NCBI GenBank assembly: GCA_016867675.1
Contig: VGIZ01000004.1
Location: 1 to 15,165, forward strand
Origin: Candidatus Aenigmatarchaeota archaeon
GTDB lineage: Archaea > Aenigmatarchaeota > Aenigmatarchaeia > QMZP01
Direction: 5' to 3'
Length of the DNA stretch: 15,165 nucleotides
In this document: one piece after another, positions 5,241 through 10,348 of the stretch
Layout: each line of letters begins with the position of its first letter
Position numbering within the stretch: position 1 is the stretch's first letter
Program-made: the position numbers and the translations under genes
Notes under the pieces: model-generated
Databases searched by the model: none
What the model saw: the letters and a program-made list of their open reading frames with translations, nothing else
Told to the model about the DNA's origin: nothing

Positions 5241-5826
5241 CAGTCATCCTACCTAGAGAAAGGTCCAATGCATCCCCAACCGTGGGGCAGACAACCTTGA
5301 GCATATCTAATACGCGGCTTTCATCAGCCTCTATCTCCGGTGGAAGTTCGCCGACGTGAGCAAAGCCAAGCAAAGGCGAAAACACCTCAGGGCAGCCGTT
5401 GCTCACCGCCAAATCAAGCTGCCTCGAGGCAGCCCACGCCCTTAGCGGCTCCGTAAGCATCAGGCTTTTTCCATAAACGACTATGTCAGCGCCATGCGGC
5501 ACATCAGGGCATCCTGATATTTTGCCGCAGACATAATGGCCCGGCGCAAATGAATCCTCCCCTGCTCCAAGAAGTTCAAGCAAATCAGCCGCTTCGGCTT
5601 CATGGCTGCCTATGTAATACTTCCAGCACACCCTCGCAACATCAGGGACGGCTATCAAAACTTTTCCTCTCCTAGGAGCGATCAGCTTTTTTGGCGTCTG
5701 CTCGGACAGAAGATAGTAACAGGATTCGCATGCCTCTGCCTTCGCATCCAGTCCCTTCATCCCGGGGTCCCTGTCGAATCTCCAGTAGTCCTCCCCGCTG
5801 CGCCTTTCGAAGTAAAGCCTGTTCAT
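5236..5826 (-). CDS. Hypothetical protein between gatD and gatE (196 aa)
   Basis: I do not recognise the family. Seven cysteines are present (33, 36, 67, 100, 106, 145, 180), including CESC at 33-36 and CGKISGC at 100-106, so metal binding is possible. A predicted alpha/beta region spans about 55-145, with short beta strands (KVLIAVPDV, DIVVYGK, LDLAVS). There is no signal peptide or membrane segment, so it is probably cytoplasmic. The position, 54 bp after gatD and 25 bp before gatE in the same direction, hints at a link with tRNA-Gln amidation, but each gene has its own TATA box, so this is weak. The TATA box is flanked by a 5-bp inverted repeat (GTCAC/GTGAC), which suggests individual regulation. 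Start ATG 5826 fits leaderless spacing. Confidence 0.75.
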   Translation of the reverse strand: MNRLYFERRSGEDYWRFDRDPGMKGLDAKAEACESCYYLLSEQTPKKLIAPRRGKVLIAVPDVARVCWKYYIGSHEAEAADLLELLGAGEDSFAPGHYVCGKISGCPDVPHGADIVVYGKSLMLTEPLRAWAASRQLDLAVSNGCPEVFSPLLGFAHVGELPPEIEADESRVLDMLKVVCPTVGDALDLSLGRMTE

Positions 5827-5842
5827 GCCTATTCCTTATTTT

Positions 5843-5861
5843 GTCACTATATAAAGGTGAC
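5843..5861 (-). promoter_or_regulatory. TATA box enclosed by GTCAC/GTGAC inverted repeat
   Basis: GTCAC at 5843-5847 and GTGAC at 5857-5861 enclose a TATATAAA-type TATA box, about 25 bp before the ATG at 5826. A dimeric repressor here would occlude TBP. The arrangement is seen; regulation is inferred. Confidence 0.5.
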
Positions 5862-5879
5862 ATTTCGGCAAGGAACGAA

Positions 5880-7199
5880 TTATTCCAGATAGCCCTCACC
5901 GGTGCTCCTCTCTGTTATCTCGCCCGCATAATTTGTGAGCATCATCTTCCTGATTTCAGCCATGTCCTTCGTGTGGCCGAGGACCCATCCCAGCTTGACG
6001 TAAGCCGTCTCCGCGAGCATGTCTTCAAGAGGGACTGCGCCTGCCTCCAGCACTGCGCGGCCCTCGGAATAAACGCTGCAGTTCAGCCTGCCGAATATGG
6101 TCTCGGCGGCTAGGAAGACGGGCACGCCCGAATCAACGGCGCGCTTTATGTGCGGAAGCCACGACCTTGTCTTGGAAGGCACCTGCCCCAAGCCCGTCGC
6201 CTGCACCACAAAACCCCTGCAGCCCTTGTTTATCAGGTGGTCTATCAGCGTGGGGTCAGAGCCTGGATAGGTCTGCAGCATGGCTATGTTCGGCTCAAAC
6301 CTGTCGTCCAGCTCGACAGCCTTGCTGTCGTCCCTGACGCGGACGGCTGGGTTCGTCCTCTCTATCTCCCCGTTCGGCCAGACCTTGGCGAGCGCTGTCT
6401 CGTTGATGGGCTTGAAGGCGTCGCGCCTGCTCGTGTGCATCTTGCGCACGCGCGTGCCGCGCGTGAAGCTGCAATAGTTGTCAGACACAGAGCCGTGCAT
6501 GCAGATTCCGACCTCTGCCATGTTGGCAGCGGCTGTTATCGCGGAGCACAGCAGGTTCATTGCCGCGTCGCTGCTTCCCCTGTCAGAAGAGCGCTGGCTG
6601 CCTGTCACCACGACGGGCTTGCCGAGGTTTCGCAGGAAGAATGAGAGCGCGGCTGATGTGAAGTGCAGGGTGTCTGTGCCGTGGGTGACTATGACGCCGC
6701 GCACGTCCTTCCTGTTCAGCTCCTTCGCACACTCGCGCGCCAGCAGCTGCCAGTGCTCGTGGTTCATGCTCTCGCTCATGATGTTGAACGGCATGGAGAT
6801 TGACCTGACATTGACGAACTTTGCCAAGTCAGGCATGCTGCTCAGCAGTTCTTCGGGCTTCGTCAGGCTGGTGACCCCGCCTGTGTTGTAGTCTATCTTG
6901 GACGTTATCGTCCCTCCTGTGGATATGATGGCTATGGCAGGCTTGGCTGGGTCGAACCTCGCGGGTGCGGCGGGGGCGACCGCGCGCTTGGCCTGGACCA
7001 GCTTCCTGACCTCGTCAGCAGACACGCCGATGTTGTAGCCGCTGTCCAGCTTTATCACAATCTTGTCAGGGTCGCCAGCGCCTGTCTGGGGCATGAGCAT
7101 GCCCTCGAATGTCCTGCCTGCCGAGCTTACGCTTATCCTGTCGCCTGTGGCTGCCTTGGCTGCCTTCAGAAGCCTGTCTATGCGGACGGAATATGCCAT
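5880..7199 (-). CDS. gatD: Glu-tRNA(Gln) amidotransferase subunit D
   Basis: The protein has 439 aa, normal length for GatD. An N-terminal SH3-like/GatD-specific domain (about 1-75) and a linker with AVAPAAPA lead into a type I L-asparaginase-like domain, which releases ammonia from glutamine or asparagine for GatE. Active-site motifs are present: STGGTIT (93-99), THGTDT (172-177) with Thr175-Asp176, VVVTGSQR (197-203), and Lys253 in GTRVRKMHTSRRDAF. The Thr/Thr-Asp/Lys set is therefore intact. The N-terminal extension and the pairing with GatE separate it from plain asparaginases. The ATG at 7199 has a TATA-like box (7220-7229) 25 bp upstream that overlaps the rpiB stop, so it is probably leaderless. 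It works with the tRNA-Gln and GatE encoded in this window. Confidence 0.96.
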   Translation of the reverse strand: MAYSVRIDRLLKAAKAATGDRISVSSAGRTFEGMLMPQTGAGDPDKIVIKLDSGYNIGVSADEVRKLVQAKRAVAPAAPARFDPAKPAIAIISTGGTITSKIDYNTGGVTSLTKPEELLSSMPDLAKFVNVRSISMPFNIMSESMNHEHWQLLARECAKELNRKDVRGVIVTHGTDTLHFTSAALSFFLRNLGKPVVVTGSQRSSDRGSSDAAMNLLCSAITAAANMAEVGICMHGSVSDNYCSFTRGTRVRKMHTSRRDAFKPINETALAKVWPNGEIERTNPAVRVRDDSKAVELDDRFEPNIAMLQTYPGSDPTLIDHLINKGCRGFVVQATGLGQVPSKTRSWLPHIKRAVDSGVPVFLAAETIFGRLNCSVYSEGRAVLEAGAVPLEDMLAETAYVKLGWVLGHTKDMAEIRKMMLTNYAGEITERSTGEGYLE

Positions 7200-7219
7200 G
7201 GGAATAATATGAAACTGAA

Positions 7220-7229
7220 GAATTTAAGC
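7220..7229 (-). promoter_or_regulatory. TATA box of gatD
   Basis: GCTTAAATTC on the minus strand is centred about 26 bp upstream of the gatD ATG and overlaps the end of rpiB. Confidence 0.5.
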
Positions 7230-7676
7230 TGTGTGCGCCCCGACATGGGGCTCTATCTTCTCGCGCCTGCGCGCATACCTGCCATGGCGCGCCCTTGTTG
7301 CAAGGAAGGCGTCGACCATCTCGGCTGCCACAGCCTCCGGCACCTTGAGCCCGCCCATGGTCATGACATTGATGTCAAGGTGCTCCCTCGCCTGCTTCAC
7401 GTCGTCAATGCAGCCGCACTCCGCAGCCCTTATGCCCTGATGCTTGTTCGCCACGACGCAGGTGCTTGCCCCTGTCGCGCAGATGATGATGCCCCTGTCG
7501 CAGAGGTGGTGCCGGACAGCAGAGGCGACGCCATGGGAGAAGTCCGTGAAGTCGTCGCGCGGGTCATGCCTCCTGTTGCCCGCGTCAAGGACATGGTGCC
7601 CCTTCTCCTTCAGGTGCTCCTTCAGCGCTTCCTTGAGCGCGAACCCTGCGTGGTCCGCGCCTATGGCGACCCTCAT
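7224..7676 (-). CDS. rpiB: Ribose-5-phosphate isomerase B (RpiB/LacAB family)
   Basis: The protein has 150 aa, the usual length. RpiB interconverts ribose 5-phosphate and ribulose 5-phosphate. Family landmarks are visible: MRVAIGADHAGFALK at the N-terminus with Asp8-His9, DFSHGVA (45-51), Cys66 in the active-site loop, ANKHQGIRAA (76-85), His99 in the EHLDINV strand, and the C-terminal HGRYARRREKI. Two core spots differ from the common sequence: the CGTGxG loop reads CATGAS, and HNDANV reads HLDINV, replacing the usual Asn. The putative Cys and His residues are kept, so activity or substrate specificity may be altered. The ATG at 7676 is chosen over an upstream TTG because RpiB proteins begin M-(K/R)-x-(A/I). 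A TATA-like box shared with the divergent phosphoesterase lies about 25 bp upstream. Most archaea use RpiA, so an RpiB is less usual. Confidence 0.88.
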   Translation of the reverse strand: MRVAIGADHAGFALKEALKEHLKEKGHHVLDAGNRRHDPRDDFTDFSHGVASAVRHHLCDRGIIICATGASTCVVANKHQGIRAAECGCIDDVKQAREHLDINVMTMGGLKVPEAVAAEMVDAFLATRARHGRYARRREKIEPHVGAHTA

Positions 7677-7696
7677 CAAAAGAATTGCATTTCGGG

Positions 7697-7705
7697 AATA
7701 AATCT
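7697..7705. promoter_or_regulatory. Shared TATA element of rpiB and phosphoesterase genes
   Basis: The AATAAAT core sits about 25 bp from both divergent ATGs (7676 minus, 7725 plus) in a 48-bp gap. A single AT element probably serves both directions. Confidence 0.5.
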
Positions 7706-7724
7706 CTTTGCGTCAATCCTTTCC

Positions 7725-8399
7725 ATGGACAGCGATATGGTTGCCTTCGGCGACCTGCATCTGGCATGGCGCGCCGCAGACATAATTTTAGACGAAGCAA
7801 GGAAATCGGGAATTGACATTGCGTTTAATCTCGGTGACGAAGACACGTTTTGCGGCGGACCGCAGAGTTATTATGATAGGCTGTATGGCGCAATGCGCGA
7901 GTTCAGGGATGAGAAGCCAGGCAGGAGGCTCATATGCTTGATAGGGGACAAGACCGGAGGAGTACCAAGTGATCTCAAACGAAATTATGTCGGTACAGAC
8001 TCTAGGGGTAGGATAAAGGGTAGCCTGGTATTCCGCGAGGGCAATGTGATAGCCGCGCATAACGGCCGATGGATAATCGACGAGCTTGGTGATTTTATAA
8101 GAGATTATCCGGGGGGAGAGCCGCTTGTCGTCTTCCATGGACACAGCCATTCCATGGGCGTTCTTCCTGAATACAGGTGGCTGAAGGATGATGAAAAGGT
8201 CGACTTCCTGCCTGAAGGCGGAAGGGAAGTCAGGCTGGAGCCAGGAAGGGTCTACTGGGCAAACCCCGGCGCGCCGTGCCTCTATGCGACTGATGACAGC
8301 GATGCCGCAAACTTCCTCGTGTATTCGCCCTCGAGAAGGATAATCACGCTGAGGTCCATCCTGTACCCGAGACCTCGTTTGGCTGATTTGACCGATTAG
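7725..8399 (+). CDS. Calcineurin-like metallophosphoesterase family protein
   Basis: The protein has 224 aa from the ATG at 7725. Motifs in order are FGDLHLAW (Asp-x-His of motif I), NLGDEDTF (a GDxxD-like motif II), LIGDKTGG where the GNH(D/E) motif would be, AAHNGRW, and VVFHGHSHSMG (the GHxH motif). The first and last metal-binding motifs are clear, but the GNH motif is degenerate, so catalysis or substrate is uncertain. The substrate cannot be predicted. The frame is open further upstream to 7209, but that part is antisense to rpiB and is rejected. The start fits a leaderless transcript from the shared TATA element, and a second in-frame ATG lies at 7737. The stop is followed within 10 bp by one of the RHE-type repeat copies. 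Confidence 0.8.
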   Translation: MDSDMVAFGDLHLAWRAADIILDEARKSGIDIAFNLGDEDTFCGGPQSYYDRLYGAMREFRDEKPGRRLICLIGDKTGGVPSDLKRNYVGTDSRGRIKGSLVFREGNVIAAHNGRWIIDELGDFIRDYPGGEPLVVFHGHSHSMGVLPEYRWLKDDEKVDFLPEGGREVRLEPGRVYWANPGAPCLYATDDSDAANFLVYSPSRRIITLRSILYPRPRLADLTD

Positions 8400-8408
8400 G
8401 AGAAATGT

Positions 8409-8432
8409 TCAGAACCCCGGCTCGTGCCTCAG
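8409..8432 (-). repeat. RHE(L/P)GF-stop repeat, copy A
   Basis: On the minus strand this reads LRHEPGF followed by TGA. It lies just after the phosphoesterase stop, with a stop codon shortly upstream in its own frame, so it is not part of a longer ORF. It matches copies at 10172, 10233 and 10321. Confidence 0.55.
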
Positions 8433-8441
8433 GGCAAACTA

Positions 8442-8481
8442 TATAAACCAAAAGTTTATATATATAAACTATGAGTTTATA
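8442..8481 (+). promoter_or_regulatory. Twin palindromic operator and TATA of second HTH-MNT gene
   Basis: The 19-bp palindrome TATAAAC-N5-GTTTATA occurs at 8442-8460 and again at 8463-8481. Starts are 21 bp apart, about two helical turns. The middle two half-sites also form the perfect palindrome GTTTATATATATAAAC (8454-8469), which contains the TATA box. The last base overlaps the ATG at 8481. The likely ligand is the winged helix encoded by the gene itself. The sequence pattern is seen; binding is inferred. Confidence 0.75.
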
Positions 8482-9062
8482 TGAGGCCTGAAAATGAGGG
8501 CAGGGCCGTGCTCGCCATCCTGAAGAGCCCGGAAAGGGACTACAACGCCAACAGCATATCCAAGGTGCTGGGCATCACGCCCATGGGCGCGCTGAAGCTG
8601 CTGAAGAGGCTTGAGAAGGAAGGCATCCTCGAACCAAGGAAGGTTTCCAATATCATATTCTACAGGCTCAATTCGCGCAACCCGTACGCGCTGGATTACG
8701 CCTCCTTCATGCTCAGGCGCGAGGCCGAGCATTCGCCGGCATATGTCAAGAGGTGGGTTTCCGAGCTCAGGAAGATAAAGCGTGCCGAGGTTGCGGTGCT
8801 CTTCGGCTCCGTGCTGAGGTCAGGCGCGAAGGCCCGCGACATTGACGCCCTGTTTGTCTTAAGAGGCGGAATCGGCGCCGTCCAGAAAGAGATAGACAAA
8901 GTCAATGCAGTCAACGACAGGAAAATCCACCCCCTGTTCCAGAGCAGGGCAGACCTGGCGGGCAACATACAAAGGCGCGACCCCGCCATACTCAACGCGG
9001 TGAAAGGTGTCGTGGCGTTCGGCGAGAAGGAATTCGCAAGCCTTCTGGGAGGCGCGCCATGA
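8481..9062 (+). CDS. Winged-helix/MNT nucleotidyltransferase, second copy
   Basis: The protein has 193 aa. Residues about 5-62 form a winged helix (NANSISKVLGITPMGALKLL, then a wing with SNIIFYRL). A linker helix (70-100) leads to a nucleotidyltransferase domain with Gly109-Ser110 (VLFGSVLRSG) and Asp120/Asp122 (ARDIDALFVL). The Ser that normally precedes the first Asp is Arg119 here, but both metal-binding aspartates are kept. It has the same architecture as the gene at 217-762, but the sequences differ widely and so do the operators, so it looks like an independent module rather than a recent duplicate. It is the likely antitoxin/AMP-transferase for the downstream HEPN gene, which its stop overlaps by 4 nt (ATGA). 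The start at 8481 is set by TATA spacing and the operator; an ATG at 8471 is out of frame and hits a stop at once. Confidence 0.85.
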   Translation: MRPENEGRAVLAILKSPERDYNANSISKVLGITPMGALKLLKRLEKEGILEPRKVSNIIFYRLNSRNPYALDYASFMLRREAEHSPAYVKRWVSELRKIKRAEVAVLFGSVLRSGAKARDIDALFVLRGGIGAVQKEIDKVNAVNDRKIHPLFQSRADLAGNIQRRDPAILNAVKGVVAFGEKEFASLLGGAP

Positions 9063-9550
9063 GCCATGCAAAAAACAAGGTGGAATGGTGCCTGGGCAAG
9101 GCCAGGAAGGAGCTTGCGCAGACCGGCAGGCACCGCGGGCTCGTCGAAACAAGGCCAAGCAAGGAGGCTGCCCTCGGACACATAAGGAAGGCGGAGCATT
9201 ACATCGAGGCCACGCTGCTGCTTGAGGACAGATTCTCGGACATAGGGGCCAGCACGATTTTCTATTCAATGTACCATTCCATGCTCGCCATGCTCGCGAA
9301 ATTCGGCTATGAAAGCCGCAATCAGGAATGCACATTCGCGCTGGTCCAGGCCCTCATAGAGGACGGCAAAATCGCCCTTCAGGCGTCTGACATCGGCAAG
9401 ATCGCCTCGCTGGCAGGCGACAGCGTGATTGAGCTGAGGGAGCGATACCAGTATGGCGTCGAGCTTTCGATGGCGAAGGAAGTCTACAACCAGAACCTCG
9501 GGCTGGCCCGCAGAATCCTTGGGCAGGCGAAGGAGATTGCGGAGGGGTGA
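9059..9550 (+). CDS. HEPN-domain protein paired with MNT
   Basis: The protein has 163 aa and is mostly helical. The HEPN pattern is visible: helix 1 with HIRKAEHYIEATLLLE (41-56), the helix DIGASTIFYSMYHSMLAMLAKFG (61-83) with the Tyr/His-rich face typical of HEPN proteins, GYESRNQECT (83-92), and a C-terminal helix with ELRERYQYG (125-133). HEPN toxins often carry an RX4-6H ribonuclease motif. I cannot find one here: Arg87-Asn88 is not followed by His at the right distance. It may use another site or be non-catalytic, as in UPF0332-like members. The 4-nt overlap with the HTH-MNT gene and the shared promoter point to a toxin-antitoxin-type pair. There is no strong Shine-Dalgarno site, so translation probably depends on coupling. 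Confidence 0.78.
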   Translation: MSHAKNKVEWCLGKARKELAQTGRHRGLVETRPSKEAALGHIRKAEHYIEATLLLEDRFSDIGASTIFYSMYHSMLAMLAKFGYESRNQECTFALVQALIEDGKIALQASDIGKIASLAGDSVIELRERYQYGVELSMAKEVYNQNLGLARRILGQAKEIAEG

Positions 9551-9581
9551 ACAGGCACCTATTTGATGGCCACAAATACGC

Positions 9582-9589
9582 TTATAAAA
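9582..9589 (+). promoter_or_regulatory. TATA box of the 182-aa gene
   Basis: TTATAAAA lies 31-38 bp before the ATG at 9620, with a GGTGA Shine-Dalgarno site at 9609-9613 between them. This unit therefore has its own promoter and a short leader. Confidence 0.55.
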
Positions 9590-9619
9590 ATTATTTCCAA
9601 GTGTCACAGGTGAGCAAGA

Positions 9620-10168
9620 ATGCCGGTATTCGAGGGGCATAACATTTACGGAGGGGTGGTTGTCAAGGTTACGCATTATGTCGGCGTCCAAAGCCACAGA
9701 GAAAAACGAAACGACTTGACTGGAACGCTTGTTATTGATGACGTTTCAGACCCCGATGAAGCGGGGAGGATGTTAGATTCATTTAATAGGGAAGTCGACC
9801 TTAGATTAGGACAACTGAAGTGTGTATTCGGCGAGCCCGCCCCGAGCAGCAGAAAGCCCAAAGACGTCCTCAGAGACTACGGAACCAATGACATTGTGGT
9901 TGTCTATGGATATGCAAACCATCTGTTCGGTTTTGAGGCAGGCAAGATAGCCGAAGCTGAAGCGGGCAGCGGCAAAGAATCTCTTGGTGTCATAGAGTCA
10001 CTGGTGGATGAGCTAAAGCGAATCCCAGGGCATATACGGCTTTCTGATATACATTTTGGAGTTCTTGAAGCCAACGCTGATGGAAGGAGATATGCGCAAA
10101 TGATTACCCGGGCCAACCACCCGCCCAGCGTTATGGACATATGCCATATCCATGTTGCTGAGAAGTGA
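9620..10168 (+). CDS. Hypothetical protein (182 aa)
   Basis: I recognise no family. The sequence looks alpha/beta: an N-terminal strand pair (IYGGVVVKVTHYVGVQ), a strand TGTLVIDDVSD followed by a helix, another strand NDIVVVYGYAN, and a long helix LGVIESLVDELKRI. The C-terminal part holds several His (DIHFG, RANHPPS, ICHIHVAEK) that could bind metal. There is no signal peptide or membrane segment. The start is supported by GGTGA six nt upstream and a TATA box at 9582-9589. Base use is a little more AT-rich than in the neighbours. It lies after the MNT/HEPN pair in the same direction but with a separate promoter, so no functional link can be claimed. Confidence 0.72.
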   Translation: MPVFEGHNIYGGVVVKVTHYVGVQSHREKRNDLTGTLVIDDVSDPDEAGRMLDSFNREVDLRLGQLKCVFGEPAPSSRKPKDVLRDYGTNDIVVVYGYANHLFGFEAGKIAEAEAGSGKESLGVIESLVDELKRIPGHIRLSDIHFGVLEANADGRRYAQMITRANHPPSVMDICHIHVAEK

Positions 10169-10171
10169 TGC

Positions 10172-10192
10172 TCAAAACCCCAGCTCATGGCG
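10172..10192 (-). repeat. RHE(L/P)GF-stop repeat, copy B
   Basis: On the minus strand this reads RHELGF followed by TGA, ending 3 bp after the stop codon of the convergent 182-aa gene. It lacks the six bases that encode part of the LLR segment in copies C and D. Confidence 0.55.
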
Positions 10193-10224
10193 GCTTGAAA
10201 TCCAGAGATTTCGAGCTTCATGAG
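10184..10224. repeat. Hairpin 1 with CAGA loop
   Basis: The inner stem is GCTTGAAATC (10193-10202) with GATTTCGAGC (10207-10216) around a CAGA loop, with one wobble pair. The outer arm is CTCATG (10184-10189) with CATGAG (10219-10224). Confidence 0.65.
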
Positions 10225-10232
10225 TTAGAGCA

Positions 10233-10260
10233 TCAAAATCCTAACTCATGCCTGAGCAGC
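10233..10260 (-). repeat. RHE(L/P)GF-stop repeat, copy C
   Basis: On the minus strand this reads LLRHELGF then TGA. It matches 22 of 28 bases of copy D, the true 3' end of the R15P isomerase gene. By hand comparison, all six differences are synonymous. Confidence 0.65.
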
Positions 10261-10294
10261 TTGAAAAGCCAGAGCTTTTCGAGCGTTATGAGTT
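10243..10294. repeat. Hairpin 2 with CAGA loop
   Basis: The inner stem is GCTTGAAAAGC (10259-10269) with GCTTTTCGAGC (10274-10284) around the same CAGA loop as hairpin 1. The outer arm is AACTCAT (10243-10249) with ATGAGTT (10288-10294). The stem differs from hairpin 1 by paired changes. Confidence 0.65.
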
Positions 10295-10318
10295 GAACTT
10301 CAAGAACAATCAACTCAT
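10288..10318. repeat. Hairpin 3, perfect 9-bp inverted repeat
   Basis: ATGAGTTGA (10288-10296) pairs with TCAACTCAT (10310-10318) across a 13-nt loop. The left arm is also the outer arm of hairpin 2, so the two structures exclude each other. The position between convergent genes would also suit a terminator, but there is no T-run. Confidence 0.6.
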
Positions 10319-10320
10319 GC

Positions 10321-10348
10321 TCAGAAGCCAAGTTCGTGCCTGAGCAGC
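10321..10348 (-). repeat. RHE(L/P)GF-stop repeat, copy D (inside CDS)
   Basis: This is the last nine codons and nearby bases of the R15P isomerase gene, reading LLRHELGF-TGA. It is the one copy that is part of a long gene, so it may be the source of the others or may itself be a captured tail. Confidence 0.6.

Noticed and set aside
7209..7724. Upstream extension of the phosphoesterase ORF
   Set aside because: This part lies antisense to rpiB and looks unlike a phosphoesterase. The conserved domain starts soon after 7725, where the TATA spacing also fits.
9904..10221. A minus-strand ORF of 105 codons reading into repeat copy B
   Set aside because: It uses a different frame from the RHELGF reading and is mostly antisense to the 182-aa gene.
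10172..10348. CRISPR-like array
   Set aside because: The repeats are few, of unequal spacing and diverged, the intervals themselves form hairpins, and no cas gene is in the window.
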